DNA of 51,945 nucleotides from Comamonadaceae bacterium (GTDB lineage Bacteria; Pseudomonadota; Gammaproteobacteria; Burkholderiales; Burkholderiaceae_C). Location: contig JAIXRH010000054.1 in NCBI GenBank assembly GCA_027485285.1, positions 1 to 51,945 of the forward strand. Reading direction: 5' to 3'. Shown in pieces: positions 18,864 to 27,654 of the stretch. The notes beneath the pieces were generated by a model that saw only the letters and a list, made by a program, of their open reading frames with translations, was not told where the DNA came from and ran no database searches. A program made the translations under genes and the position numbers. Numbering within the stretch: position 1 is the first letter of the stretch; every line of letters begins with the position of its first letter.

Positions 18864-19771
18864 CCGCCAAAATTGCATTTGATTCCATTGACCAATTGGC
18901 CCACGCCTTAGAAAGCGTAGGTTATTTTGCAGAACGGCGACTCATCACCGCCGTTTTTTTGAGTCTGCGCTTGGAGCGCCCGCTGTTGCTCGAGGGTGAA
19001 CCCGGCGTGGGGAAAACCGAGCTGGCCAAAGCCTTGGCCAAGGTGTTGGCACGCCCGCTCATCCGTTTGCAATGCTATGACGGCATGGAGCAACGTGAGG
19101 CCTTGTACGAATGGAACTACGCCGCCCAGTTGCTCCACATGCGGGCGGCACAAAACCATGCGTCACCCGAGGCCTTAGAGCGCGAGGTTTACCAACCTCG
19201 GTTTTTGGTCAAACGCCCCTTGTTGCAAGCGCTTCAAACGGCGGCACCTGGTGCCTTGTTGTTGATCGATGAAGTCGACCGAGCCGACGAGCCCTTTGAA
19301 GCTTTCTTGCTTGAGTATTTGGGCGAATACCAGGTCAGCATCCCAGAGTTGGGCACGGTCACGGCCGATGCCACGCCAGTGACCTTGTTGACCAGCAACC
19401 GCACGCGCGATTTGAATGACGCGGTCAAGCGCCGTTGCATTTATCAATGGATGGACTACCCTGATCGTGCGCGTGAATTAGCAGTGGTCCGCTCCAAAGT
19501 GCCCCAAGCCAGCGCACACCTGAGCGAGCAAGTCACAGAGTTTGTCGGCCGCCTCAGAAGCCAGCCCTTTGTCAGCGCATTTCAAAGGGCGCCGGGTATC
19601 GCGGAAAGCGTCGAGTGGGCCAAAGCTTTGGTCGCACTCGACACCCTCACCCTGGACCCCGAAGTGATACAAGACACCGTGGGCGTTTTGTTCAAGCAGC
19701 GCGAAGACATTGCGGCCATTGTTCCCCTGCTCAACGACCTTCTAGCGCCTGCTCCTGTGAACTTGCCATAA
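18860..19771 (+). CDS. MoxR-type AAA+ ATPase (CoxD-like)
   Basis: A 303-residue AAA+ ATPase with Walker A GEPGVGKTE near residue 47, Walker B LLLIDEVDRAD near residue 133, and the sensor-1 region TSNRTRDL. In the CO dehydrogenase system CoxD is a chaperone needed for maturation of the molybdenum centre and works with the VWA protein CoxE. Here it sits in the same order behind the FAD subunit, overlapping it by four bases, so the same maturation role is inferred for the non-CO hydroxylase. Confidence 0.9.
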   Translation: MTAKIAFDSIDQLAHALESVGYFAERRLITAVFLSLRLERPLLLEGEPGVGKTELAKALAKVLARPLIRLQCYDGMEQREALYEWNYAAQLLHMRAAQNHASPEALEREVYQPRFLVKRPLLQALQTAAPGALLLIDEVDRADEPFEAFLLEYLGEYQVSIPELGTVTADATPVTLLTSNRTRDLNDAVKRRCIYQWMDYPDRARELAVVRSKVPQASAHLSEQVTEFVGRLRSQPFVSAFQRAPGIAESVEWAKALVALDTLTLDPEVIQDTVGVLFKQREDIAAIVPLLNDLLAPAPVNLP

Positions 19772-19789
19772 ATTAGAGGCCTATCTTCA

Positions 19790-20968
19790 ATGCAATTGGG
19801 AGACGCCCGTCAAGGCAAGTTAGGTGAAAACATCACAGGTTTTTCTCGTGCTTTACGCAGGGCGGGGTTGCCTTTGGATTCGTCCAAAATTAGCTTAGCC
19901 ATTGAGGCGACGCTGCTCATTGGGGTGGAGCGTAAAGACGATTTGGCCGCAGCACTTCGGGCATGTCTGGTGAGTAGACCTGAAGACCTTGTCGTGTTTG
20001 ATCAAATGTTTGCGGCTTTCTTCAAAGACCCGGAGTTGACTCGGCAGCTCTTGTCCCAGCTTCTGCCCAAAGCCCCAACCGCTGCCAAAGGGCTGCCCCT
20101 CAAGTCACGCGTGCAAGAAGCACTTGCGGCAAAAAACAAGCAAAACGATCCGTTCAAAGCCAAAGAGGATGAACTCCAATTAGACGCCGCCATGACTGCC
20201 AGCGATCAAGTGCGCTTGCAGCAAGCCGACTTCCAAAGCCTGAGTGCCAGCGAGTTTCAGTTGGTCGAACGCCTTGCACGCAAGATTGCATTGCCCCTGC
20301 CGCGAATTCAAGGGCGCAGAACCCGATCAGGGAGACTCGGTGAGCGCATTCATGGGGCTCAAACCTTGCGCATGGCTGCTAAATACGACGGTGAGCTCTG
20401 GACCTTGCCCCGCCTGCAGCGCCAGAAGCAAGATTTGCCTTTGCTGATTTTGGTGGACATCTCCGGCTCCATGGAAAGGTATGCCCGCCTGTTGTTGGCC
20501 TTCTTGCATCAATCCACACGCAATCATCCTCGTCAAGTTTTTGCATTTGGCACGGGTTTGACTGATTTGAACCTGCCATTCAAACAAAGGGACCCAGATG
20601 ACATGCTGGCTCAAGCCAATGCGCGAATCAAGGACTTTGCAGGGGGCACACAGCTGGGCCAATCATTGGCAGAGCTCAGGATCCACCATGCCAAAAAGCT
20701 CACGGGTAAGCGCACCATCGTGCTGTTGATCAGCGATGGCTTGGACACTGGGTCAGCGCCAAAGTTAGACTCGGAGATAGGATGGCTAAAGCGGCATTCG
20801 CGAAAAGTACTTTGGCTAAACCCGCTGTTGCGATTTGACGCTTATGCGCCATTGGCTTCTGGCGCTGCTGTTTTGAGTCAGCATGTCGATGGCATGTTGG
20901 CGATTCACAATTTATCCCGCTTGGAAGAGCTGGCCTCGGCCATGACCAAGTTACTTCAGAAAAATTGA
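19790..20968 (+). CDS. VWA-domain protein (CoxE-like)
   Basis: A 392-residue protein with a C-terminal von Willebrand factor A domain. The metal-ion-dependent adhesion site is DISGSME near residue 223 (DxSxS), with a later GGTQLG and LLISDGLD. The N-terminal half is helical and charged, as in CoxE proteins. It partners the upstream MoxR ATPase, 18 bases away, probably as substrate-recognition adaptor during metallocentre assembly. The start at 19790 gives an N-terminus (MQLGDARQGKLGEN) of the expected family type. Confidence 0.88.
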   Translation: MQLGDARQGKLGENITGFSRALRRAGLPLDSSKISLAIEATLLIGVERKDDLAAALRACLVSRPEDLVVFDQMFAAFFKDPELTRQLLSQLLPKAPTAAKGLPLKSRVQEALAAKNKQNDPFKAKEDELQLDAAMTASDQVRLQQADFQSLSASEFQLVERLARKIALPLPRIQGRRTRSGRLGERIHGAQTLRMAAKYDGELWTLPRLQRQKQDLPLLILVDISGSMERYARLLLAFLHQSTRNHPRQVFAFGTGLTDLNLPFKQRDPDDMLAQANARIKDFAGGTQLGQSLAELRIHHAKKLTGKRTIVLLISDGLDTGSAPKLDSEIGWLKRHSRKVLWLNPLLRFDAYAPLASGAAVLSQHVDGMLAIHNLSRLEELASAMTKLLQKN

Positions 20969-20982
20969 TCGGAGATTTTGAT

Positions 20983-21552
20983 ATGGACATGCAAGGACAA
21001 CGCGTCTTAAAGGTCACTCAAGCCCAAGCTTGGAATGCACTCAATGACCCCACGGTCCTGAAGTCTTGCATCGCAGGCTGCGATAAATTTGAGTTGAGCG
21101 AAATGAACACTTACAACGTGGGCGTGGCTATCAAAATTGGGCCTGTTTCAGCCAAATTCAGTGGCAAAGTCAGCCTGACTGACATTCAGCCACCCAACTC
21201 CTATGCCCTGAATTTTGATGCCCAAGGAGGCGTGGCGGGTTTTGGCAAAGGTGAAGCCAAAGTGTCTTTGCTACCTCATTCGCAAGGGTGTGAGTTGCAC
21301 TACACCGTGCACTCTAGCGTCGGCGGTAAGTTGGCTCAATTGGGGCAGAGATTGATTGATGGCGTGGCCAAATCGCTGGCCGAGGATTTTTTCAAGAAGT
21401 TTGAAGATGCACTTCAAGCCCAAGACCCTGCGCCCGAACACAGCGCATCCTCCAGCCCTGACCCATCCAAACTTGGCTCACGGGGAACTCCGATGTGGGT
21501 TTGGCCAGCCTTGCTCATTGCTGCGGGTCTGGCATTTTTTTGGCGGGCTTGA
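20983..21552 (+). CDS. CoxG-like SRPBCC protein with C-terminal membrane anchor
   Basis: A 189-residue protein beginning with an SRPBCC (START-like) domain; the features DMQGQRVLKV, LKSCIAGCDKFE and KIGPVSAKFSGKV are typical of the CO dehydrogenase subunit G family. After a Ser/Pro-rich linker a single hydrophobic helix (WPALLIAAGLAFFW) ends the protein. CoxG is thought to attach the enzyme to the membrane or to bind quinone. GGAG lies eight bases before ATG 20983. The last 38 bases overlap the convergent DMT transporter gene. It ends the operon; coxF, coxI and other maturation genes are absent. Confidence 0.85.
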   Translation: MDMQGQRVLKVTQAQAWNALNDPTVLKSCIAGCDKFELSEMNTYNVGVAIKIGPVSAKFSGKVSLTDIQPPNSYALNFDAQGGVAGFGKGEAKVSLLPHSQGCELHYTVHSSVGGKLAQLGQRLIDGVAKSLAEDFFKKFEDALQAQDPAPEHSASSSPDPSKLGSRGTPMWVWPALLIAAGLAFFWRA

Positions 21553-22471
21553 TGCGTTGAAAAATTTGTTTGATGCTGAAATTGGGTGTGAGCACCACAA
21601 ACATGGCGAGCAAAATCAACATCAGTGCAGATAGGTCGGGAAGGGTGACAGATTCGCCCAGCACCAAGGCCCCACCCGTGACACCAAAGACAGGCACCAA
21701 CATGATGGAGAGGCCGCTAGAAACGGCAGACAGTTTTCTGGCGACATGAAACCAAGCGACATAACTCACTGCAAATGTGATGACCCCGCCATAGAGGATG
21801 GCCAACCATTGGAATAAATTAGGCCAAGCCCATTGGTCTGTTTCAAAAGCAATGGTGATGCACAAGAAAAAGACAAAAGCTATGAACAGCGCCCAAAAGG
21901 TCAGTGCCACACCATGGAGTGCGAGCTTTGCATTCTTCATCATGGCATTGCCAACACCCCAAATGACCGCTGCAACCAGCATGACGCCAACGCCTAGGGG
22001 TTGATTTCCCCATTGCTGACGACTTCCCCAAGCCAGTAACAATGCAGCGGCCATGGCCAAAACAATACTGACAAGTGATCGGATGTTGATTTTTTCTTTG
22101 TAGAGCAAAGCACTGGCTACCAATGCCCATACAGGCATGGTGTAACCAATGATGGCAGCGCGCCCCGAATTAAGCATGCTGACACCATAGATCATTGGCA
22201 GGTGCCAACCCACCATGTTGAACATGCTTAATTTAAAAACGGGCCATCTTTCTGCACTGACCACAGCCAAAGAAATCCCCTTGAAATACGCGTACAAACC
22301 TATCGAGAGAAAACCGACGATGAAGGTGTACGCCCTAAAAGCTGAAGGTGGATAGCTGTTGACCACATACTTCATGATGGGGTAATTCATGCCCCATGAA
22401 ACCGTCACAATGAGGACCATCAATAAATCTTTGGCGTTGACTTTGTTCGATTCGGTGGGGTGATTGGACAT
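21515..22471 (-). CDS. EamA/DMT family transporter
   Basis: A 318-residue inner-membrane protein with ten hydrophobic segments and the internal duplication of the drug/metabolite transporter superfamily. It starts near VSWGMNYPIMKYVV, and the second half contains ALLLAWGSRQQWGNQP and GVTGGALVLGE. Members usually export amino acids, metabolites or drugs. The 3' end overlaps coxG by 38 bases tail to tail, with no intrinsic terminator between them. The specific substrate cannot be told from sequence. Confidence 0.88.
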   Translation of the reverse strand: MSNHPTESNKVNAKDLLMVLIVTVSWGMNYPIMKYVVNSYPPSAFRAYTFIVGFLSIGLYAYFKGISLAVVSAERWPVFKLSMFNMVGWHLPMIYGVSMLNSGRAAIIGYTMPVWALVASALLYKEKINIRSLVSIVLAMAAALLLAWGSRQQWGNQPLGVGVMLVAAVIWGVGNAMMKNAKLALHGVALTFWALFIAFVFFLCITIAFETDQWAWPNLFQWLAILYGGVITFAVSYVAWFHVARKLSAVSSGLSIMLVPVFGVTGGALVLGESVTLPDLSALMLILLAMFVVLTPNFSIKQIFQRIKPAKKMPDPQQ

Positions 22472-22723
22472 TGTGTTTTGAATTTAATTTACTTCGACTT
22501 GGGACTGAATGTAGACCTAGTTTGACTTTTTGGAAATGGTGAAAGAGATTCCCAAGACACAACAATTGGTAGACGGAGTTGCCCCAAATTTTGTTGCGTG
22601 GAGAGCGTATTTCTCGGTCGGCAACCTTCCACCAAACTGGATGGTATATTGGCTTACGTAACAAATCACTTGTTCATCAAGTCATCGCAGTTGATTTATC
22701 TGATACACTAAGTTTTTTCCAGA

Positions 22724-22800
22724 GCGGCTGTAGCTCAGCTGGATAGAGTACTTGGCTACGAACCAAGGGGTCGTGGGTTCGATTCCTGCCAGCCGCACCA
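22724..22800 (+). tRNA. tRNA-Arg (anticodon ACG)
   Basis: A 77-base cloverleaf: acceptor GCGGCTG pairs with CAGCCGC, the D-arm contains AGCTCAGCTGGATAGAGT, the anticodon stem CTTGG/CCAAG encloses CTACGAA (anticodon ACG, read as ICG), the T-arm has GGTTCGATT, and CCA is encoded. A terminator follows. It separates the catabolic region from core genes. Confidence 0.97.
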
Positions 22801-22808
22801 AATTGAAC

Positions 22809-22842
22809 AAGGGTTTACATTTTCGGATGTAAACCCTTTTTC
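22809..22842 (+). terminator. Rho-independent terminator after tRNA-Arg
   Basis: A 12-bp perfect stem (22809-22820 with 22827-22838) with a 6-base loop is followed by T residues. It lies nine bases after the tRNA and 30 before greB. Confidence 0.88.
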
Positions 22843-22872
22843 TTTGTTCGCAATTTCATAGAGTTTGGGATC

Positions 22873-23436
22873 ATGAGCAAGGCCTTCACCCCTGAGACCG
22901 ATGGCGAGGATGATGACATCGACTTGCCACCTCTGCCCCCTGGCAGCAAAAACTACATCACACCTCTTGGCTACGCCACGCTTCGTGCGGAGTTATTTGC
23001 GCTGATGGACAACGAACGCCCGCGGATGGTCGAGATCGTTCACTGGGCCGCCAGCAATGGTGACCGCTCAGAAAATGGCGACTACCACTATGGCAAAAAG
23101 CGTCTGCGCGAGATTGACCGACGCATTCGTTTCTTGACCAAGCGTTTAGAGATTGCCGAAATCACCGACCCCAGCAACCACCACGGCAAAGACCAAGTGT
23201 TTTTTGGCGCCACCGTCACGTATGTCAACGACGCCGAGATTGAGCGCACAGTCACCATTCTGGGCATCGACGAGGCAGACAGTTTGAAAGCCCAAGTGAC
23301 ATGGGTGTCACCCATTGCGCGTGCTTTGCTCAAAGCGCGAGAAGGTGACGTGGTGAAGTTGGTCACGCCGGTGGGCGTGCAGGAGGTGGAGGTGGTGGCA
23401 GTGCGCTATCCCGCACCAGAAACCGACCAGGCCTGA
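22873..23436 (+). CDS. greB: Transcription elongation factor GreB
   Basis: A 187-residue GreA/GreB-family factor that enters the RNA polymerase secondary channel and stimulates cleavage of backtracked RNA. The N-terminal coiled coil has the acidic tip around ASNGDRSENGDYHYGKK, and the basic GreB-type patch LREIDRRIRFLTKR follows; the FKBP-like C-terminal domain contains FGATVTYV and WVSPIARALL. It has a 25-residue acidic N-terminal extension (GEDDDIDLPPLPPG). The start is the only one consistent with the family. It is convergent with spoT, 9 bases apart. Confidence 0.93.
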   Translation: MSKAFTPETDGEDDDIDLPPLPPGSKNYITPLGYATLRAELFALMDNERPRMVEIVHWAASNGDRSENGDYHYGKKRLREIDRRIRFLTKRLEIAEITDPSNHHGKDQVFFGATVTYVNDAEIERTVTILGIDEADSLKAQVTWVSPIARALLKAREGDVVKLVTPVGVQEVEVVAVRYPAPETDQA

Positions 23437-23445
23437 GTCTTCAGA

Positions 23446-25698
23446 CTAGCGCCCCACGCCTGACACCACGCGTTGTGCTTGCAACACTGCAGGCACGCGT
23501 CGCAAGTTGCTCAACACCGCATCCAAATGCGCTTTGTCGCGCACGCTGAACACAAAGCGCAGATCAAGCGCTTCTTGTCCTGAGACCTCATCGGCCATCA
23601 GCACGTGGGTGATGTCCGCTTCTGCGCTCGTGATGGCAGAGGCCACACGGGCCAAAACGCCTTTGCCGTTGCTCACCGTGACTACGGCTGCGACTTCAAA
23701 GGTGCGCGTGGGCTCGTCGGACCATTCCACAGCAATGAAGCGTTCGCTGTCTTTGTATTTCAAGCGTTGCGCCACGCCGCACTGGTCGGTGTGCACCACC
23801 AAGCCTTCACCTCGGCCCAAATAGCCCACGATGGCGTCACCCGGCACGGGGCGGCAACAGGCGGCGTATTGGACCGAAGCGTTTTCGCTGCCGTCCACCG
23901 TCACACTGCCTTGCGACACGTTTTCGTGGGCGGTGAAGCGCTCGCGGCTCAGCAGCAGTGCATCGGGCTTGAGGCCGGTGTCTGACAACAAGGTGGCCAA
24001 GCGCTTGGCCACGATACTGGCCACGCGTTTGCCCAAGCCAATGTCGGTCAATAATTCGCCTTGTGTTTTACTCCCTGTGAAGTGCAGCAGCTTGTCCCAT
24101 AGGGGCGAATGTTCTCCTTCGAGAGCGGGCATTTGGTCAATGCCTTCGGCACGCAGGGCTTGGGCCAACAGCTTTTCGCCCAATTCTTGGGACTCGCTGT
24201 GCGCCATGGTTTTGAGGTGGTGGCGAATCTTTGACCTGGCGCGGCCCGTGCGCACAAAGCCCAACCATGCAGGATTGGGCGACGCAACGGTGGAAGTGAT
24301 GATTTCGATGATGTCGCCATTGCGCAGCTCGGAGCGCAATGGCACTTGCTCGCCGTTGACCTTGGCAGCCATCGTGCGGTCGCCCACATCGCTGTGAACC
24401 GCATAGGCAAAGTCAACCACCGTAGCACCGCGCGGCATGGCCATGATCTTACTTTTTGGGGTGAACACATACACCGCATCCGGGAACAGATCGACTTTGA
24501 CGTGGTCCCAAAACTCAGTGGCGTCGCGTGTTTCGTCTTGGATGTCCAGCAGCGACTGCAACCACTTGTTGCCCAAGTTGGCTTCGCTGCTAGAGCCGTT
24601 GTCTTTGTAGAGCCAATGCGCTGCCACGCCGGTTTCGGCCACCAAATTCATGCCCTCAGTGCGCATTTGAAACTCCACATTCAAACCCGATGGCCCCACG
24701 ATGGTGGTGTGCAGCGATTGGTAGCCGTTGAGCTTGGCAATGGCAATGTGGTCTTTGAACTTGCCCGGCACGGGCTTGTACATCTGGTGCAACACACCCA
24801 TGGCGGTGTAGCAGTCAATCACATTGGGCAGGATGAGGCGAAAGCCATAGATGTCGGTGACCTGTGCAAAGCTCAGGAGTTTTTCATCCATTTTTTTGTA
24901 AATCGAGTACAGCGTTTTTTCGCGTCCCGAGATACGCACTTTCAAGCCGATTTTGGCCAAAGACGCACTCACCTCTTGCTCCACCTTTTGCATCAAATCG
25001 CGGCGGCGGTGACGGGCTTTTTGAATGGCTTTGCTCAGCACCTGATGGCGCCAAGGCCACAGGTGTTGGAACGCCAGTTCTTGCAGTTCACGGTAGGTTT
25101 GATTCAGGCCCAAGCGGTGGGCGATGGGCGCATAAATTTCCAGTGTTTCGTTAGAAATTCGAGCCCATTTGGCACGTGGCATATCACCCATGGTGCGCAT
25201 GTTGTGGCTGCGGTCGGCCAGCTTGATCAGGATGACGCGGACATCGCGCGCCATGGCCAGCAGCATTTTGCGAAACGATTCGGCTTGGCTTTCTTCGCGG
25301 GTGTTGAACTCCAGCTTGTCGAGCTTGGTCAGGCCATCGACCAAGTCGGCCACCTGAATGCCAAAGCGCTCGATCAAGTCGGTTTTGCTGATGCCGCAGT
25401 CTTCCATCGCGTCGTGCAGCAGGGCTGCCGAGAGGGCTTGTGCATCCAGCTTCCATTCCGCACATTGCGCTGCCACGGCGATGGGGTGGGTGATGTAGGG
25501 CTCGCCGCTGTTGCGCAACTGACCCAAATGGGCCTCGTCGGCATAGCGGTAAGCGCGGCGCACCATCTCTAAGCCCTCGTTGTTGAGGTAGCTCAGTTTC
25601 TCCGTCAACGCAGCAAAGCTGGCTGCGGCCGCATTGGCTGCAGCCGCGCTTCTGGACAGAGAAGCGGGTGGCTTTAACGTGGATTGGGTAACGCTCAT
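23446..25698 (-). CDS. spoT: Bifunctional (p)ppGpp synthetase/hydrolase
   Basis: A 750-residue RelA/SpoT-homologue. The N-terminal HD hydrolase domain is intact (LLHDAMEDCG near residue 95, plus downstream ADRSHNMRT), and the synthetase domain has YSIYKKM, QVTDIYGFR, GYQSLHT and VEFQMRT. A TGS domain (VFTPKSKIMAMPRGATVVDFAY) and a C-terminal ACT domain follow. With both catalytic halves apparently intact it should make and degrade ppGpp. The start is MSVTQST at 25698; the longer frame runs back over rpoZ. A terminator hairpin sits only 23 bases upstream of this start. Confidence 0.94.
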   Translation of the reverse strand: MSVTQSTLKPPASLSRSAAAANAAAASFAALTEKLSYLNNEGLEMVRRAYRYADEAHLGQLRNSGEPYITHPIAVAAQCAEWKLDAQALSAALLHDAMEDCGISKTDLIERFGIQVADLVDGLTKLDKLEFNTREESQAESFRKMLLAMARDVRVILIKLADRSHNMRTMGDMPRAKWARISNETLEIYAPIAHRLGLNQTYRELQELAFQHLWPWRHQVLSKAIQKARHRRRDLMQKVEQEVSASLAKIGLKVRISGREKTLYSIYKKMDEKLLSFAQVTDIYGFRLILPNVIDCYTAMGVLHQMYKPVPGKFKDHIAIAKLNGYQSLHTTIVGPSGLNVEFQMRTEGMNLVAETGVAAHWLYKDNGSSSEANLGNKWLQSLLDIQDETRDATEFWDHVKVDLFPDAVYVFTPKSKIMAMPRGATVVDFAYAVHSDVGDRTMAAKVNGEQVPLRSELRNGDIIEIITSTVASPNPAWLGFVRTGRARSKIRHHLKTMAHSESQELGEKLLAQALRAEGIDQMPALEGEHSPLWDKLLHFTGSKTQGELLTDIGLGKRVASIVAKRLATLLSDTGLKPDALLLSRERFTAHENVSQGSVTVDGSENASVQYAACCRPVPGDAIVGYLGRGEGLVVHTDQCGVAQRLKYKDSERFIAVEWSDEPTRTFEVAAVVTVSNGKGVLARVASAITSAEADITHVLMADEVSGQEALDLRFVFSVRDKAHLDAVLSNLRRVPAVLQAQRVVSGVGR

Positions 25699-25720
25699 AC
25701 GGTTTACTTTACCCGTAATG

Positions 25721-25747
25721 AAAAAGCACCGACAGAGCGGTGCTTTT
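25721..25747 (-). terminator. Intrinsic terminator between rpoZ and spoT
   Basis: A 10-bp stem (25722-25731 with 25738-25747, 6-base loop) is followed on the minus strand by five T residues. It lies between the rpoZ stop and the spoT start, so spoT may depend on read-through or on an internal promoter in rpoZ. Confidence 0.8.
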
Positions 25748-25766
25748 GACTTGGGGCAGACCCAAT

Positions 25767-25970
25767 TTAACCGGGTACTTTTTTCAGCATTTCGATGCCA
25801 ATGTGGCCCGCTGCAATTTCGCGCAAGGCGGTCACGCCTGGCTTGTTTTTGCTTTCGACCTTGGGCGTGTGGCCTTGGCTGAGCATGCGAGCGCGGTAAG
25901 TGGCGCACAGCACCAATTGAAAGCGGTTAGGGATTTGCTCAAGGCAATCTTCAACAGTGATGCGGGCCAT
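25767..25970 (-). CDS. rpoZ: RNA polymerase omega subunit
   Basis: A 67-residue protein matching omega at both ends: [12 protein letters not shown] at the N-terminus, then [16 protein letters not shown] and [12 protein letters not shown]. Omega helps assemble core polymerase by binding beta-prime and forms part of a ppGpp site. It lies between gmk (16 bases upstream) and spoT, the usual proteobacterial order. Confidence 0.96.
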   Translation of the reverse strand: MARITVEDCLEQIPNRFQLVLCATYRARMLSQGHTPKVESKNKPGVTALREIAAGHIGIEMLKKVPG

Positions 25971-25986
25971 GTGGGTACTCCAGAAT

Positions 25987-26610
25987 TCAGGTGATGTTCA
26001 GGGCTTGAAATATCTCAGCCCGAGCCCGGCGCTGTGCCAGGAATTTGAGGCGCTGTGCATGCACGATGACTTTCAGGTCGAACAAGGCAGTCTCAAACAA
26101 GGAGTTGATTATAACGTAGTCAAATTCTCTGGCCTTTGCCATCTCGTCGGCGGCGTTTTGCAGGCGCAGCTCAATGATGTCCGGCGCATCTTCGCCACGG
26201 TTATGAAGACGAGACTTCAGCTCTTCCCAGCTCGGCGGCAAGATGAAGATGAGCACGGCGTTGGCAAACAGTTTTTTGATTTGAATCGCGCCTTGGAAGT
26301 CGATTTCCAAAATCACGTCTGCGCCTTGGGCAATGCGGTCTTCAATCGCTTTGCGCGAGGTGCCGTAGCGTTGACCGTGCACATGGGCCCATTCCAGAAA
26401 TGCGTTGGCTTCGACCATGTGGTCAAACTCGGTCGGTGAGACAAAGAAGTATTCGCGGCCGTGCTTTTCTTGGCCGCGTGGCTGGCGCGTGGTGTGTGAC
26501 ACAGAAGGGCGCACTTTGGCGTCGAGCTCCATCAAGGCTTTGACGAGGCTCGATTTGCCAGCCCCGCTGGGGGCTGCGACCACAAAGAGGTTGCCTGGGA
26601 AGTTGTCCAT
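25987..26610 (-). CDS. gmk: Guanylate kinase
   Basis: A 207-residue GMP kinase that converts GMP and ATP to GDP and ADP. The P-loop is APSGAGKSS near residue 13; [11 protein letters not shown] and GREYFFVS bind GMP, and [12 protein letters not shown] follows. Its ATG overlaps the stop of yicC by one base (TAATG), so the two are translationally coupled. Length is typical. Confidence 0.96.
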   Translation of the reverse strand: MDNFPGNLFVVAAPSGAGKSSLVKALMELDAKVRPSVSHTTRQPRGQEKHGREYFFVSPTEFDHMVEANAFLEWAHVHGQRYGTSRKAIEDRIAQGADVILEIDFQGAIQIKKLFANAVLIFILPPSWEELKSRLHNRGEDAPDIIELRLQNAADEMAKAREFDYVIINSLFETALFDLKVIVHAQRLKFLAQRRARAEIFQALNIT

Positions 26611-27521
26611 TATTCGAGGTTCTGTACTTGTTCGCGGAGTTGTTCGATGAGCACTTTCATGTCCACCGAAATACGGGTCATTTCCATCGTGGCCGACTTT
26701 GAGCCCAAGGTGTTGGCCTCGCGGTGCAGCTCTTGAATGAGGAAGTCCAAACGCTTGCCCACGCCTTCGGCCTTGCCGCCTTTGGCCAGCAAGTCGTCCA
26801 TCTCGTCAAAGTGGGACACCAAGCGGGTCAGTTCTTCAGCCACGTCGATGCGAATGGCAAACGAAGTGGCTTCGGTCAACGCGCGGTCTTGCGCAGCTTC
26901 GGGCAGGGTCGTGCCTTCGGTCAAGGCCATGGCGTCGCGCCAGCGCTCTAAAAACTTCAAGCGCTGTTGCTCCACCAGCTGGGGCACCAGCGGTGCAGCC
27001 TGAGTGGCCAGCACGCGCAATTGGTTGAGGCGCTCGCGCAGGGTTTGGGCCAAACGTGCGCCTTCGCGTTCGCGGGCGTCGCTCAGCTGTGTCAGGGTGG
27101 TATGGGCCAGCTTCAACACGGCAGGGCCAATGTCGGCTGGCGCGGCAGACTGGGCTGTGGCCAAGCGCAGCACGTCGGCCACCGACAAACCATTGGCCTT
27201 GGGCAAGTGAGCATGTATCAGCTCTTGCAGGCCCAGCAGGCGTTTCAGCAGGGCAGGGGTTGGCTCTGCAAAGCTGGTGTCAGCTGTGCTTTCTATGTTG
27301 GCGCGCACTTCAACTTTGCCGCGCTTGAGGTGCTTGGTCACGAGTTCGCGCATGGCGGCTTCGTGCTGGCGCAGCTCTTCGGGCATTTTGAACGTCAGGT
27401 CTAGAAAGCGGCTGTTGACCGAGCGGATCTCCAGCCCCAAGCGCAGGGCTGGGCTGTTGGCGGTGTCTGAAGGTAGCTCGGTTTGCGCACTCGCATAACC
27501 GGTCATGCTGTAAATGGGCAT
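26610..27521 (-). CDS. yicC: YicC/YloC family endoribonuclease
   Basis: A 303-residue YicC-family protein, recognised by MTGYASAQ at the start, [18 protein letters not shown], and a C-terminal domain with [22 protein letters not shown]. Family members form ring-shaped oligomers and act as endoribonucleases, with a role in small-RNA turnover in E. coli. It is the first gene of the yicC-gmk-rpoZ-spoT run and is divergent from rph, 133 bases away. Confidence 0.93.
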   Translation of the reverse strand: MPIYSMTGYASAQTELPSDTANSPALRLGLEIRSVNSRFLDLTFKMPEELRQHEAAMRELVTKHLKRGKVEVRANIESTADTSFAEPTPALLKRLLGLQELIHAHLPKANGLSVADVLRLATAQSAAPADIGPAVLKLAHTTLTQLSDAREREGARLAQTLRERLNQLRVLATQAAPLVPQLVEQQRLKFLERWRDAMALTEGTTLPEAAQDRALTEATSFAIRIDVAEELTRLVSHFDEMDDLLAKGGKAEGVGKRLDFLIQELHREANTLGSKSATMEMTRISVDMKVLIEQLREQVQNLE

Positions 27522-27654
27522 GGGTGACGTTTCGTATCAAAGGCTGAATTATCTCAGGCCTATTGAGGCAGTTTTTTGACGCATCCACACAGTTTTCGGA
27601 TTGGTCGACAATTGAGGTTTTGCAGACCCCTCAACGCTTGTTCAAACCCAACAA

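Noticed and set aside
22472-22723. The largest gap, possibly holding a gene or small RNA
   Set aside because: Frames in it overlap the transporter's start or lack features, and I saw no convincing promoter-terminator pair for an RNA.
24346-25572. A 408-codon open frame on the plus strand opposite spoT
   Set aside because: It is antisense to a well-conserved gene, its translation has no recognisable family features, and long antisense frames are common at this base composition.
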